Shown: positions 25,225 to 34,691 of the stretch, piece after piece
Layout: each line of letters starts with the position of its first letter
Numbering within the stretch: the stretch's first letter is position 1
Assembly (NCBI RefSeq): GCF_051252225.1
Contig: NZ_JBPOGE010000009.1
Span: 43,560-107,559, forward strand
DNA length: 64,000 bases
Direction of reading: 5' to 3'
From: Rubritalea sp051252225
GTDB lineage: Bacteria > Verrucomicrobiota > Verrucomicrobiia > Verrucomicrobiales > Akkermansiaceae
Notes under the pieces: model-generated
The model's database searches: none
What the model was told of the DNA's origin: nothing
The model's input: the letters and a program-made list of their open reading frames with translations, nothing else
Translations under genes and position numbers: made by a program

Positions 25225-26424
25225 TTAACTTTTTGTCACACGCACCCTTTTCCCTGTAGCGTCGACAATATTATTAGTCATAAATATATAGTAATTGAGT
25301 CCATTATGACTGTGAGAATAGCGAGCGGTCGTATTTCCATCTCTACATGTGGTGATCCATTTATAATCGTAATAGTGGAATTTATTCAAAAGACCTTCCC
25401 GTTGGCCAATGAATGTTTCACGGTTCAGAGTGATATCAAATCCTGTAAGCTCTCCATAGATATGGAGTCGACATCCAGTCCACTGCTTCTTCTTGGAAAG
25501 TAAGCCAGATTCAAATTCATTGATGAGTTCAAGTGTTGCTAGTTCTTTGTCTCTCATGACAATGCTTGGAGCTGTCGTAATTTGAGTGTCTTTGGTCTGT
25601 GATAGACCACGCATAATCATCTGTACTGCACCATCTTCAAGGTAGAGTACATTATCACCAGTTAAAGCCCTTGATAGAGGGTCATTTTTCTCAGGTAAAG
25701 CAACAGACTTAGAGGCTACGCGAATTTGACTAGGTTTTATCCCACGGAGGATTTGAGAGATGTTTTTAAGTTTTTTCACGGCTAGTGGACTTCCACTGAT
25801 AGTCATCGTGCATTTCTTTCGGGAATAGCTGATCTCAGTCTTATTATTTTCATCTAGAATAGACGCTAGTTTTTCGAGCGCCTTCTCCTCAGAAGCATTA
25901 GTTCTATCCTTGGTTGAAGGAGTGAGGTTTAGAAGCTGATACCAGTCTGGTGGAAGAGGGATTTCTGACTGCGTTATGGACGGGTCGATGGTGGTTGGTG
26001 AGACGGCTACAGTCTGAGTATCTGGAGAATAGCGAAGCTCAGATCCAAAATACGCGGCGATGAGCTTGGTGGTCTCTTGATATGTTCCACTTAGGGTGAT
26101 GTTTAGCGTTCTTTTTTCTGTAGGCGCACCCGTGTATTTAATCTGAAGTGGTTTTTGTAGAGTGATTTCACAAGTCTCTTTATAGGCCACGTCAATAGCT
26201 TTGAACGCCTCATCAAGTGTGACCTGCTTTAAACGTATATCAGGTAAGTAGAATCTATCTAATTCTTGAAAACTATGTGCCCCCTTCTTTTTCTCAAGGG
26301 ACTTATTCAAATGCGATAGCAAGGGATGGGAAACAACTTTAGGTGAAGCTGCATGTACATCAGAGAGAGAGAGGCTCATAGATAGAGCCCCGAACACGAC
26401 ACAGTGTAGGGGTTTTGGGATCAT
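25225..26424 (-). CDS. Exported secretin-like / STN-domain protein
   Basis: A protein of 399 aa with a signal peptide (about 1-26). An STN/secretin-N-like region follows (LPDIRLKQVTLDEAFKAIDVAY, about 54-75) with a typical ITLQKPLQIKYTG stretch. A ring-building-like segment comes next (about 200-225), then a part resembling secretin proteins near 'TTAPSIVMRDKE'. It is too short for a full secretin barrel. Comparable proteins are common in Verrucomicrobia; the partner system is unknown. Confidence 0.6.
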   Translation of the reverse strand: MIPKPLHCVVFGALSMSLSLSDVHAASPKVVSHPLLSHLNKSLEKKKGAHSFQELDRFYLPDIRLKQVTLDEAFKAIDVAYKETCEITLQKPLQIKYTGAPTEKRTLNITLSGTYQETTKLIAAYFGSELRYSPDTQTVAVSPTTIDPSITQSEIPLPPDWYQLLNLTPSTKDRTNASEEKALEKLASILDENNKTEISYSRKKCTMTISGSPLAVKKLKNISQILRGIKPSQIRVASKSVALPEKNDPLSRALTGDNVLYLEDGAVQMIMRGLSQTKDTQITTAPSIVMRDKELATLELINEFESGLLSKKKQWTGCRLHIYGELTGFDITLNRETFIGQREGLLNKFHYYDYKWITTCRDGNTTARYSHSHNGLNYYIFMTNNIVDATGKRVRVTKS

Positions 26425-26470
26425 GGTCTTTTATTTAAAGCACAATCCCATTTCGGCTGTAAGCCTTAAT

Positions 26471-28690
26471 TTACAGAACAATGTTCACTGCGCAGAACTT
26501 ATAGCTCGGCTGGCGTGAGTACGGGTCAAAGGACGCCTGAGTGAGCTTGTTCATCTTAGCGTAGTGCATCGGCATGAAAAGTTGGCCAGGGTAGACGCTT
26601 GGAGTAACGCTGGCTGTGACTTCGACTTCGGCTCTGCGGGATTTGATGATAATCTTGCTGTTAGGCTCGATGTTGAGTCGCTTGGCGTCGTCTGGATGGA
26701 TTTCCACGTAGATCTCGCCCGGGTGTAGCATACGCAGCACTTCTGACTTCTTGGTACGGGTCTCAGTGTGCCACTGGGCTGAGCTGCCGCGCCCAGTTAG
26801 GAGCACCCAGGGGTACTCACTATCAGTGGGTTCAGCGACTGGTTTTGGCTCTTCGAAGATGAACTTTGCCTTTTGGTCTGGGTGGTAGAATTTGCCATCT
26901 GCGAATAGACGACGCTGGTTATCCTCAGCGAGACCTGACACTTGGTCGGGTTTACATGGCCACTGGATTCCGCCGTGGTCATCGACCATACGGTAGCCAG
27001 TGACTCCAGAGATATCACATGGTTGCCCTTCAGTGAGCTCGGTGAGCATCTTAAAGGCGGCCTCGGGAGATGACCATTTTTTGAAGCGCTCCCCTACTCC
27101 CCAATAATGAGAGACGAGTTTGAAAATATTGAAGTCTGATAGTGCTTCGCCTGGTGCTTCCGCCACTTTTTTTACCAGACCGATACGACGCTCAGAGTTA
27201 ATGAATACCCCGTCTTTCTCTGCCCAGCCTGCAGCGGGTAAGATGAGATCCGCTTGCTGAGCAGTTTCGGTACTGTCGTACATGTCTTGGACGACTAGAT
27301 AATCGAGCTTCTCCATCGCCTCGCGGTAGCGGTCTTGATGGATCCAAGAGTGTGAGCCATTCGTAGCAAGCACCCAGAGTCCCTTGATTTTCCCTTCGTG
27401 AATGCCTTCGACAATCTGATCGTACGCCATACCGAGCTCAGTAGGGATGTGTTCTTCTTCGACACCAATAATCTTAGAAACTTTGGCGCGATGCTCAGGG
27501 TTGGCGAAATCATGACCACCAAGTAAATTCGTGGTGTTAGAGAATAAGCGTGAGCCCATCGCATTACACTGACCGGTAATAGAGTTAGCCCCTGTTCCTG
27601 GTCTGCCGATATTTCCTGTCATCAGCGCGAGGTTGATAATGGCCTGGGCGGTACGGACACCTTCATGTGATTGGTTCACGCCCATGGTCCACCAGAAGGA
27701 AACGCGCTCACCTCGGTGAATCGTTTCTGCGAGTTTGAGTAATTGCTCAGGAGTGATGCCAGATTGTTCTTGGACCTGTGTGAGGTCGAAGCCTTTCACG
27801 TGCTCTTTGAAGCTCTCGAACTCATTGGTATGTTCGGCGATGAATTTTTCATCGATCCAGCCCTTCTCGATCAAGAGGTTCGCCAAGCCATAGAAAAAGT
27901 AGAGATCGGACTTCGGCAAGATCGGGTAATGCTGAGTTCCGGCAACGGCTGTTTCAGTCTTACGCGGGTCGATTACCACGATCTCTGGATTGTTCTTATT
28001 GCGCTCAATACGCTGCCACATGATCGGGTGCGCGATACATAAGTTAGAGCCGATAAGAATGATCACATCTGACTCTTCGAAATCTTGATAGGTGTAAGGT
28101 GGTGCGTCGAAGCCGAAGCTTTGCTTGTAGGAAACCACAGCGGTCGCCATGCACTGACGGGTGTTGCCATCACAGTGGCGTATACCCATGCCAAACTTTG
28201 CTAAGGCGCCAAGAAATGCCATTTCCTCTGATACGATCTGACCAGTCGATATGAATGCAACTGACTCATCGCCATACTCTTTCTGGATTTTTTTAAAGTT
28301 AGAGCAGAACGCGTTCATCGCCTCATCCCAACTAACAGGCTCTAACTGACCACCGCGCTGTTTGCGGATCATTGGGTGTGTAGCACGGTCATTCGCCTCG
28401 AGTGGCGTGAGAGCTTCCCAGCCTTTTGGACATGCCATACCGAGGTTTACTGGGTACTGAGTCGAAGGGGTGAGTGAGACTGCTTTCCCATCTTTTAGGT
28501 GCACATTGAGCCCACAGCCAGTAGAGCAGAACCCGCACACGACATTGGTCGTAGCGTCTGGGACAAGCTTATCTGGTACCTGCCCCAGCCCAAACTTACC
28601 TGGTGAGCGAAGAAGCTCAGCCGTCTTCGGCCCTTGCCATTGACGAATGGGTGGTACGATTTTTTCGAGTGATTTTGGGAGTGTGAGCAT
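26471..28690 (-). CDS. nasA: Assimilatory nitrate reductase, molybdopterin catalytic subunit
   Basis: A bis-MGD enzyme of 739 aa that reduces nitrate to nitrite. The N-terminal [4Fe-4S] motif is complete (CGFCSTGCGLNVHLKDG then GMACPKGWE, about residues 51-90). The typical CDGNTRQCMATA segment with the likely Mo-ligand cysteine lies near 175-190. Later motifs of the NasA/NapA group are present (TGNIGRPGTGANSITGQ; QWHTETRT; PMHYA near the end). No C-terminal [2Fe-2S] domain (as in Klebsiella NasA) is present, so electrons come from a partner, most likely the FeS/membrane protein encoded 1 base upstream. Last gene of the leftward narK operon. Confidence 0.92.
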   Translation of the reverse strand: MLTLPKSLEKIVPPIRQWQGPKTAELLRSPGKFGLGQVPDKLVPDATTNVVCGFCSTGCGLNVHLKDGKAVSLTPSTQYPVNLGMACPKGWEALTPLEANDRATHPMIRKQRGGQLEPVSWDEAMNAFCSNFKKIQKEYGDESVAFISTGQIVSEEMAFLGALAKFGMGIRHCDGNTRQCMATAVVSYKQSFGFDAPPYTYQDFEESDVIILIGSNLCIAHPIMWQRIERNKNNPEIVVIDPRKTETAVAGTQHYPILPKSDLYFFYGLANLLIEKGWIDEKFIAEHTNEFESFKEHVKGFDLTQVQEQSGITPEQLLKLAETIHRGERVSFWWTMGVNQSHEGVRTAQAIINLALMTGNIGRPGTGANSITGQCNAMGSRLFSNTTNLLGGHDFANPEHRAKVSKIIGVEEEHIPTELGMAYDQIVEGIHEGKIKGLWVLATNGSHSWIHQDRYREAMEKLDYLVVQDMYDSTETAQQADLILPAAGWAEKDGVFINSERRIGLVKKVAEAPGEALSDFNIFKLVSHYWGVGERFKKWSSPEAAFKMLTELTEGQPCDISGVTGYRMVDDHGGIQWPCKPDQVSGLAEDNQRRLFADGKFYHPDQKAKFIFEEPKPVAEPTDSEYPWVLLTGRGSSAQWHTETRTKKSEVLRMLHPGEIYVEIHPDDAKRLNIEPNSKIIIKSRRAEVEVTASVTPSVYPGQLFMPMHYAKMNKLTQASFDPYSRQPSYKFCAVNIVL

Positions 28691-28691
28691 A

Positions 28692-30380
28692 TCAGTGAGC
28701 TTTGTTGATTTCGCCAGGCATCTTAAGAGTGACCACCGCTTGGAAGAAGATACTGCGCTCTAACCATTCTCCGATAAGAATAAGTGGTAGGCAGAGTAAC
28801 GCTGCTGCGGGCTGAGCCAAACCGATGGCTAAACATAGTGAAGCGAGTAAGAATATGGCCCAACGCACTTTCAGTGTACTGGTAAGTGAGTTCAGCTGAA
28901 TCAAGGCACTCTTTTTAGCGAAGCTCCAGTCGCTTGATTTCGCTGGTTTGAGCAATGCAAATTCAGTCAACATCTTGAAAGCTACCGACAGGGTGAAGCC
29001 GATTGCTGCGAAGGTGCTAACTGAGCTGTTAAGAATCGATTCTGCAGTCACTAAGCCTGCGAAGCCACCGAGCAGTGTGGTTCCGAAGAAGCGAGCGCAG
29101 GTCTTAGACATGCTCCAGAAGGCGCGTTTCGTGTCCACGTAGACCATCACTGAGCAGAATACGCTGAGAAGACCAAGGACTGCGGAGGAGACACCTGCGC
29201 CTGTGGTGATGAACGATGGGATTTCGAAAGTGAGAATTTCAGGGAGGAATCCTTGCGCCACTGGGTACCAAAGCAAGGCAGCATAGGCTATCAGTGCCGG
29301 CATCCATGCGCTAAAGAGGAGGATTTCGCGACTGAGCCATGAGGTCTTTAATCCGAGGAAGACGCGCCATGCTCCTAGCGGGCTACCAAGGTGGAGCAAG
29401 CTGGAGACGAGTCCAACATTTCCTAACACGACGGCGAGAGCTGAGAGTGCGAGGGTTACTGTTTGGGAGGAATCAGGAGCTAGAGACTGTACGACGAAAC
29501 ATACGATCGATGCGCCGACAGCAACCTGCGTCAGCATTAGCATCCATACGAGCGGCACGTGGTTGTGCGCAGGAGTAAGATCCTTGTCATCTGCAGGATG
29601 CATTGCTCCATCAAGATTACGCTTACTGCGGAAATTAGTGGTTGGAAGCGTGTAATCGGAGCGGAAAGCGCCAGCGACCATGCTGCCGCCTTGCATTGAT
29701 TTTTCGCGCGACTCCGCCACATTGATCACTTGAATGGAAATAGCTCCGTTCGGGCAGGATTGTACACATGCAGGGGCTTCACCTTCAGCGAGTCGCTCGT
29801 GACACATATCGCATTTTCTAACAATGCCTAGAGCATCATCATATTTAGGGACATCGTATGGACACTTGAGTGAACAATACTGACAACCGATACATTGGTC
29901 ATCGAGATGTCTCACAATACCCGTGTCTTCCATTTTCTCGTAAGCTCCCACTGGGCAACCATTCAAGCAAGCTGGGTCAGCACAGTGGTGGCAAGCTGAG
30001 GTGACGGTCTGCTGTTCTGCCACACCGTCGACTACTCCACGAATCGATCCTACGTCACGCCAGGATTCTTTATCCTTCAGACCGTTGAGGCTATGACATG
30101 CAACAACACAGGCCTTACAGCCGGTGCATTTATCCATGTCTACTTCGAAAGCGTATTGCTCTCCTGAAGAGGGCTTTTTAATAGGAATGAGATCCTTATA
30201 GTATTTCGACTGGATCGGAGTGGTCGCATCTTCATGCTTTTGACTAAAGCGCTCGACGGCAGATAAACTACGTTGCTCGGTCAGAAGTTGATCAATCAAA
30301 GTTATCTCAGCATTAGCCTCTGATAGCTTATCGATTTTTGATGAGTCCACCCGATCTAAAACGTGCGCACCCTTATTCAT
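28692..30380 (-). CDS. FeS electron-transfer protein fused to a DmsC-like membrane anchor
   Basis: A fusion of 562 aa. The N-terminal half has four cysteine clusters for 4Fe-4S centres of the DmsB/NrfC type (CTGCKACVVACH; CHHCADPACLNGC; CIGCQYCSLKC; CDMCHERL...CVQSC). The C-terminal half (about 270-555) carries about eight hydrophobic helices as in DmsC-type quinol-oxidising anchors. It probably draws electrons from the quinone pool for NasA; inference. Met at 30380 is preferred over longer starts because AAGGAG lies 10 bases before it, while the Met at 30389 is only 1 base from that motif. The stop is 1 base from the nasA start. Confidence 0.8.
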   Translation of the reverse strand: MNKGAHVLDRVDSSKIDKLSEANAEITLIDQLLTEQRSLSAVERFSQKHEDATTPIQSKYYKDLIPIKKPSSGEQYAFEVDMDKCTGCKACVVACHSLNGLKDKESWRDVGSIRGVVDGVAEQQTVTSACHHCADPACLNGCPVGAYEKMEDTGIVRHLDDQCIGCQYCSLKCPYDVPKYDDALGIVRKCDMCHERLAEGEAPACVQSCPNGAISIQVINVAESREKSMQGGSMVAGAFRSDYTLPTTNFRSKRNLDGAMHPADDKDLTPAHNHVPLVWMLMLTQVAVGASIVCFVVQSLAPDSSQTVTLALSALAVVLGNVGLVSSLLHLGSPLGAWRVFLGLKTSWLSREILLFSAWMPALIAYAALLWYPVAQGFLPEILTFEIPSFITTGAGVSSAVLGLLSVFCSVMVYVDTKRAFWSMSKTCARFFGTTLLGGFAGLVTAESILNSSVSTFAAIGFTLSVAFKMLTEFALLKPAKSSDWSFAKKSALIQLNSLTSTLKVRWAIFLLASLCLAIGLAQPAAALLCLPLILIGEWLERSIFFQAVVTLKMPGEINKAH

Positions 30381-30472
30381 CCCAGTCATACTCCTTCTTT
30401 TTAAGCAAAATGCGTGCCATGCACTAATGAAACTCATGAGCCAGAGTAATATCTAACTGTGAGTTTCGTTCA

Positions 30473-32218
30473 TCATTTATAGAGAAGAACTAATACGAGT
30501 AGCACAAAGAGCGCGCTAGAGGTTATTTTCCAAAAGCGCTCAGGATTACGCTCCATGAGCGGTAAATGGCGAGACTCAACATAGAGCGGATTCGGGTCTT
30601 TAAGGTCGCGCACGAGCTCGCTCATGCTGGAGTAGCGTGACTCTGCGTGCACGCTCAGAGCTCGCTTTAGTGCTCCATCTACCCACACTGGCACCATTGG
30701 TTTATATTTATAGGCCGGAATGTATTCTAGTAGGCTGAAATCCTTGTACGTTTGTGCCTTGGTCCATTTATCTCCATAGGGGCATTTGCCGCCAGTGAGT
30801 AGATGGTAAGCAATCATCGCGATGGAGAATTGATCAGACTTCACTCCGATAGAAGACTCGATCTCTAGTCTGTATTCGGGTGCGGAGAAGTCGATTGTTC
30901 CCAGCGCAGTTGGCTGCTCTATCCCCTGCCCTTTACCGTGAATGCTTTCAATTTTACAGGATCCGTAATCGATGACAACTGGGCGATCATCAGCGGTGAG
31001 CATGATGTTATCTAGCTTCAGATCCTGGTGAATGGTTTCCTTGCGATGGAGCGCTCGAACACCCGAGACAATCTGTTCGACAATGCGGACAATTTTTAAC
31101 GTGTCGATATCTCCCTTGTGTGCGTCCATCCACTGAGCAAGCGTCTTCCCCTTCACCTCCTCCATGAGGTAGTAAAGGAAAGTGGCTTTTTGTGGGCGCT
31201 CTACGACCTTAATGAGGTTTTTATGATCCACGCGTCTGCCGATCCATTCTTCTGCGACAAATCTATCGATGTATGCAGGGTCATCTTGGAAATTCGGCGA
31301 AGGCGTCTTCATTACGAAGGCTTCCTTGGTTGAAGTGTCACGCACCCTATAGAGTTGGCTTCTTGCGCTCTCAAAGATCACCGACTCGACTTCGAGACCA
31401 TCGACACTCATACCTGGGTAGAGTAATGGAGGAAATGGGCGTTCACGGAGAAAGCGCTGAAGCTCTTCCTGATTTGCTCCCGGTACAGCACTAATCTGGA
31501 CTAGCTGACAGGAGAGGTTGTCGTTACTTCCTGAAAGCAGTGCGGCATTAACAATTTCTTTGGCGGTAACATCGAGAGATTCGTGACTCTTTATGATATC
31601 GAGCATCTGGCTATCACGTAACCATTCGTGGACGCCATCGGTGCTGAGTAGGAAGAGATCGTTGAGTTCGATGCCAAATTCCTTGAAGTCCACCTTGGGA
31701 TTCAGATTGAGCCCCATTGCGCGACTTAAATACGTCGTGTTTTTGGAGATTTGAGTGCTGTGATCATTGGTGAGCTGCTCGATTTCTCCATTGCGAATAC
31801 GGTAAATCCGTGTGTCGCCAATATGGAAAATGTGTGCCGTGTTAGAAGTGAAAATGATAGAGCTATGCGTAGAGAGGTAGCCCTTCTCATTTGCAAGCCC
31901 CTCACTGTGCCCCTGACTATAGAGCCATCGATTGAGTGCTGTGAGAATTCTGTGACCAGAAGTCTTCACTGACCAAGTGTCAGGCGTACTATAATAGTCG
32001 GAAAGAAAGCTCTGTACGCACATCTCCGCGGCGAGCTTGCCACCACTTGCTGCGCTCACCCCATCAGCGATGACGACTGCGATACCTTTCGTGAAGACAG
32101 AAGCGGCATCAGGCACATGAATGCCGATGCAGTCTTCGTTTTGTTTTTTTACTCCCTTGAGGGAGCATTGACCCACTGAGACAGTTAGTGCGTGCTCAGT
32201 GGGTAATGTGGTGATCAT
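30473..32218 (-). CDS. Bifunctional PP2C phosphatase / Ser-Thr protein kinase
   Basis: A protein of 581 aa. Residues about 10-240 form a PP2C phosphatase: KKQNEDCIGIH, VIADGVSAASGG, GDTRIYRI, LLSTDGVHEWL and GSNDNLSCQLV carry the metal-binding aspartates. Residues about 270-545 form an active-looking kinase: VMKTPS lysine, HQDLKLDNIML (HRD variant HQD), VIDYGSCKI (DFG variant DYG) and FSAPEYRL. A final membrane helix (about 560-578) anchors it. Fusions of this kind recur in bacterial nitrate assimilation clusters, so a regulatory role in nitrate uptake or reduction is likely, but its target is unknown. It lies between narK and the FeS gene. Confidence 0.88.
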   Translation of the reverse strand: MITTLPTEHALTVSVGQCSLKGVKKQNEDCIGIHVPDAASVFTKGIAVVIADGVSAASGGKLAAEMCVQSFLSDYYSTPDTWSVKTSGHRILTALNRWLYSQGHSEGLANEKGYLSTHSSIIFTSNTAHIFHIGDTRIYRIRNGEIEQLTNDHSTQISKNTTYLSRAMGLNLNPKVDFKEFGIELNDLFLLSTDGVHEWLRDSQMLDIIKSHESLDVTAKEIVNAALLSGSNDNLSCQLVQISAVPGANQEELQRFLRERPFPPLLYPGMSVDGLEVESVIFESARSQLYRVRDTSTKEAFVMKTPSPNFQDDPAYIDRFVAEEWIGRRVDHKNLIKVVERPQKATFLYYLMEEVKGKTLAQWMDAHKGDIDTLKIVRIVEQIVSGVRALHRKETIHQDLKLDNIMLTADDRPVVIDYGSCKIESIHGKGQGIEQPTALGTIDFSAPEYRLEIESSIGVKSDQFSIAMIAYHLLTGGKCPYGDKWTKAQTYKDFSLLEYIPAYKYKPMVPVWVDGALKRALSVHAESRYSSMSELVRDLKDPNPLYVESRHLPLMERNPERFWKITSSALFVLLVLVLLYK

Positions 32219-32229
32219 TTAATTTTTAA

Positions 32230-33699
32230 TTAGGAAACTTCGATAAGCTCCACAGATCCATCAGGCATCACTTCAGCAGTGTGGCCAGCTGGCTCTTCAA
32301 GGAAGTATGTGGCGATGAAACCAATGGAGCTAGATGCTGCGATGATCATGAAGAAGGTAGAAGCATCGACAAAGGAGAAAATCGTAAGAAATACAACTGC
32401 TCCTACATTGCCGTAGGCGCCAGCCATTCCAGCAATCTGACCAGTCATACGGCGCTGTACGAGCGGCACCATGGCAAACACTGCGCCTTCGCCGGACTGC
32501 ACGAAGAATGAGCAGCACATTGTGGCAAGTACGGCGAGCGGTATCGCCCATGTGCCGTCAATATGACTCATAGTGAAGTAACCAACTGCTAGACCGACCA
32601 TGAAAATCATCATGGACTTACGACGACCGAATTTATCTGAAATCAAACCACCTGCAGGGCGGGCAATTAAATTCATGAATGCGAAGCCTGACGCGAGGAG
32701 GCCAGCTGTCACTGGTGATAGGTCAAATGTTTCCATGAAGAAGAATGGAAGCATGGAAACTACTGCGAGTTCAGAGCCGAAAGTGACGAAGTAGTTGAGA
32801 TCGAGAATTGCAACTTGCTTAAATTTGTAGCGGAACATCTCAGGCACCCCACCCTCTTTGAGCATGGTTTTGTTGACGCGGTAGATTTGACTCACCTGGA
32901 AAACGAAGAGTGCTGCTAGGCCGACATAGATCATATTCGTTGTGCTCTGTGTAAGTAAGCCAACGGAAATCAATTTCCATGCGAGAACTGCAAGAGCTGC
33001 ATACATAGGTATTGTCATGATGAGGAGGAAGTAGAAGTCACGGCGTGTACTTACTTCCATTCCGCCGCTCTTTTTAGGTTTGAAGTAGGTGGCCCCCTTA
33101 GGGGTGTCACGCGCAACAATGTAGAAGAAGATCCCGTAAAGGAATGCAATCGCTGCGGTACAATAGAGTGAATACCTCCAGCCATTTTCACCACCAAAAA
33201 TGGTGGCAAGTGTTGGCAAGGTCATCGCTGCAGCGGCTGAACCGAAGTTACCCCAACCACCATAAATACCCTCAGCAAGACCGACTTGACGTGCTGGGAA
33301 CCACTCTCCCACCATGCGGATTCCGATCACAAACCCAGCTCCAACGAAGCCCATCGCGAAACGCGTAACGGCAAGTTGTTCATAAGTTTGAGCAGATGCA
33401 AACAACGCACAGAGCACACCCGATATAATGAGGAGTGTAGAGAAGGTCTTTCTAGGGCCTAATTTATCTACGAGCATACCCACAATCACACGTGAGGGAA
33501 TGGTGAGAGCAACGTTTACAATGAGAAGCGCCTTCCATTGCGGTTTAGTCAGGTTGAATGCTTCTGAAATAACTGCGCCAAGGGGTGCGTGGTTAAACCA
33601 GACAACAAATGTAATGAAGAACGCAATCCATGAAACATGGAGAGTGCGTATGCTCGGATTCTTTAGATCGAGTACGTTTAACTTATCAGTGGTGTTCAC
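32230..33699 (-). CDS. narK: MFS nitrate/nitrite transporter, NarK family
   Basis: A transporter with about twelve membrane helices. The two nitrate signatures are visible: GGWGNFGSAAAAMTLP and GAYGNVGAVVFLTIF; the MFS loop motif appears as GMLVDKLGPRKTF and again as GLISDKFGRRKSM. The longest frame begins at 33780, but its first 25 codons contain a strong terminator hairpin and a sigma-54 promoter. The start is therefore set at GTG 33699 (VNTTDKLNVLDLKNPSIR), where family N-termini begin, giving 489 aa. It is first gene of the narK-kinase-FeS-nasA operon. Confidence 0.87.
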   Translation of the reverse strand: MNTTDKLNVLDLKNPSIRTLHVSWIAFFITFVVWFNHAPLGAVISEAFNLTKPQWKALLIVNVALTIPSRVIVGMLVDKLGPRKTFSTLLIISGVLCALFASAQTYEQLAVTRFAMGFVGAGFVIGIRMVGEWFPARQVGLAEGIYGGWGNFGSAAAAMTLPTLATIFGGENGWRYSLYCTAAIAFLYGIFFYIVARDTPKGATYFKPKKSGGMEVSTRRDFYFLLIMTIPMYAALAVLAWKLISVGLLTQSTTNMIYVGLAALFVFQVSQIYRVNKTMLKEGGVPEMFRYKFKQVAILDLNYFVTFGSELAVVSMLPFFFMETFDLSPVTAGLLASGFAFMNLIARPAGGLISDKFGRRKSMMIFMVGLAVGYFTMSHIDGTWAIPLAVLATMCCSFFVQSGEGAVFAMVPLVQRRMTGQIAGMAGAYGNVGAVVFLTIFSFVDASTFFMIIAASSSIGFIATYFLEEPAGHTAEVMPDGSVELIEVS

Positions 33700-33711
33700 G
33701 TTATGGATGAA

Positions 33712-33727
33712 AGCAATACATGTGCCA
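33712..33727 (-). promoter_or_regulatory. Sigma-54 promoter of the narK-nasA operon
   Basis: TGGCACATGTATTGCT on the minus strand: TGGCAC, 5 bases, TTGCT, an exact match to the -24/-12 consensus. The predicted transcription start is about 33701, only 2 bases before the chosen GTG. Confidence 0.8.
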
Positions 33728-33743
33728 AAAAGGGTGGTGACGC

Positions 33744-33777
33744 AAAAATGCCAATCATGTCTAACATGATTGGCATT
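33744..33777 (-). terminator. Terminator after nrtD
   Basis: AATGCCAATCATG (33747-33759) and CATGATTGGCATT (33765-33777) form a perfect 13-bp stem with a 5-base loop, followed leftward by a run of Ts. It closes the nrt operon and stands directly in front of the narK promoter. Confidence 0.85.
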
Positions 33778-33799
33778 CATTATTTAGCGCTATGAACAC

Positions 33800-34690
33800 T
33801 TAGGCAACTACACCCATCGATTTATCAACCAAATCTTGAATTTGTTCTTTATTGCGGAATCCCATGGTTTCCCCAGCTGAGAAAACGCGAGTCTCCCCTT
33901 TGATGTGTGAGCGCTGCTCGAGGAATGCAAGGAGGTGCTCACGGTAAGTGAAGAACTTCTGATCATTAAAGATTTCCTGTCGGTTACGCGGACGTGGGAA
34001 ATCAATTTCGAGAATTTCTCCTAACCCAGCCTTAGGGCCATTTGACATCATTACACAGCGATCCGCCATAAATACGGCTTCATCAACATCGTGTGTAACA
34101 ATCATCGCCGTAAGTTTTTCGCGTTCAAGAATATCAATAATGACATCCTGTAGCTCCATACGAGTCAATGAATCTAGTCGACCAAAAGGCTCATCAAGAA
34201 GCAGCACTTTAGGCTGAAGAGCAATCGCTCTCGCTATACCAACACGCTGCTGCATGCCGCCAGATAGCTCCTTTGGGTATTTCTTCATGGAGTCAGCTAG
34301 GCCAACGACAGAAAGTGAATGCTCGACAATCTGCTTCTGAGTAGCCTTATTAACGTGTGGATAGACGTTTTTCACTCCAAGCATCACATTAGCGTAGGCT
34401 GTCAACCATGGCATCAAGCATGGTGCCTGGAATACCACAGAGCGATCAGGACCCGGGCCGTCGATCTCCTTATTCCCTACAATGATACCCCCGCCAGAAA
34501 TCTCATTGAGCCCTGCGAGCATTGTGAGAACCGTGGATTTACCACAACCAGAGTGACCAATGAGTGAGATGAATTCCCCCTCCTTGATATTTAGGTTGAA
34601 GTCTTCAACTACGCGGAAAGGATCACCGTACGGATTCGGGTATTCTTTAACGAGATTTGAAATCTCTACAAATTTTAAATTCTCAGACAT
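33800..34690 (-). CDS. nrtD: Nitrate ABC transporter ATP-binding subunit (NrtD type)
   Basis: An ABC ATPase of 296 aa: Walker A GHSGCGKST (about 44-52), Q-loop in VVFQAPCLMPW, signature LSGGMQQR (about 140-147), Walker B VLLLDEPFGRLD and H-loop IVTHDVDEA. The D-[PE]-F-G-[AR]-LD form and the C-terminal tail (PRPRNRQEI) fit the NrtC/NrtD/TauB group. It powers nitrate or nitrite uptake with NrtA and NrtB. It starts 1 base after the stop of the companion ATPase, indicating coupling. Confidence 0.88.
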   Translation of the reverse strand: MSENLKFVEISNLVKEYPNPYGDPFRVVEDFNLNIKEGEFISLIGHSGCGKSTVLTMLAGLNEISGGGIIVGNKEIDGPGPDRSVVFQAPCLMPWLTAYANVMLGVKNVYPHVNKATQKQIVEHSLSVVGLADSMKKYPKELSGGMQQRVGIARAIALQPKVLLLDEPFGRLDSLTRMELQDVIIDILEREKLTAMIVTHDVDEAVFMADRCVMMSNGPKAGLGEILEIDFPRPRNRQEIFNDQKFFTYREHLLAFLEQRSHIKGETRVFSAGETMGFRNKEQIQDLVDKSMGVVA

Positions 34691-34691
34691 A

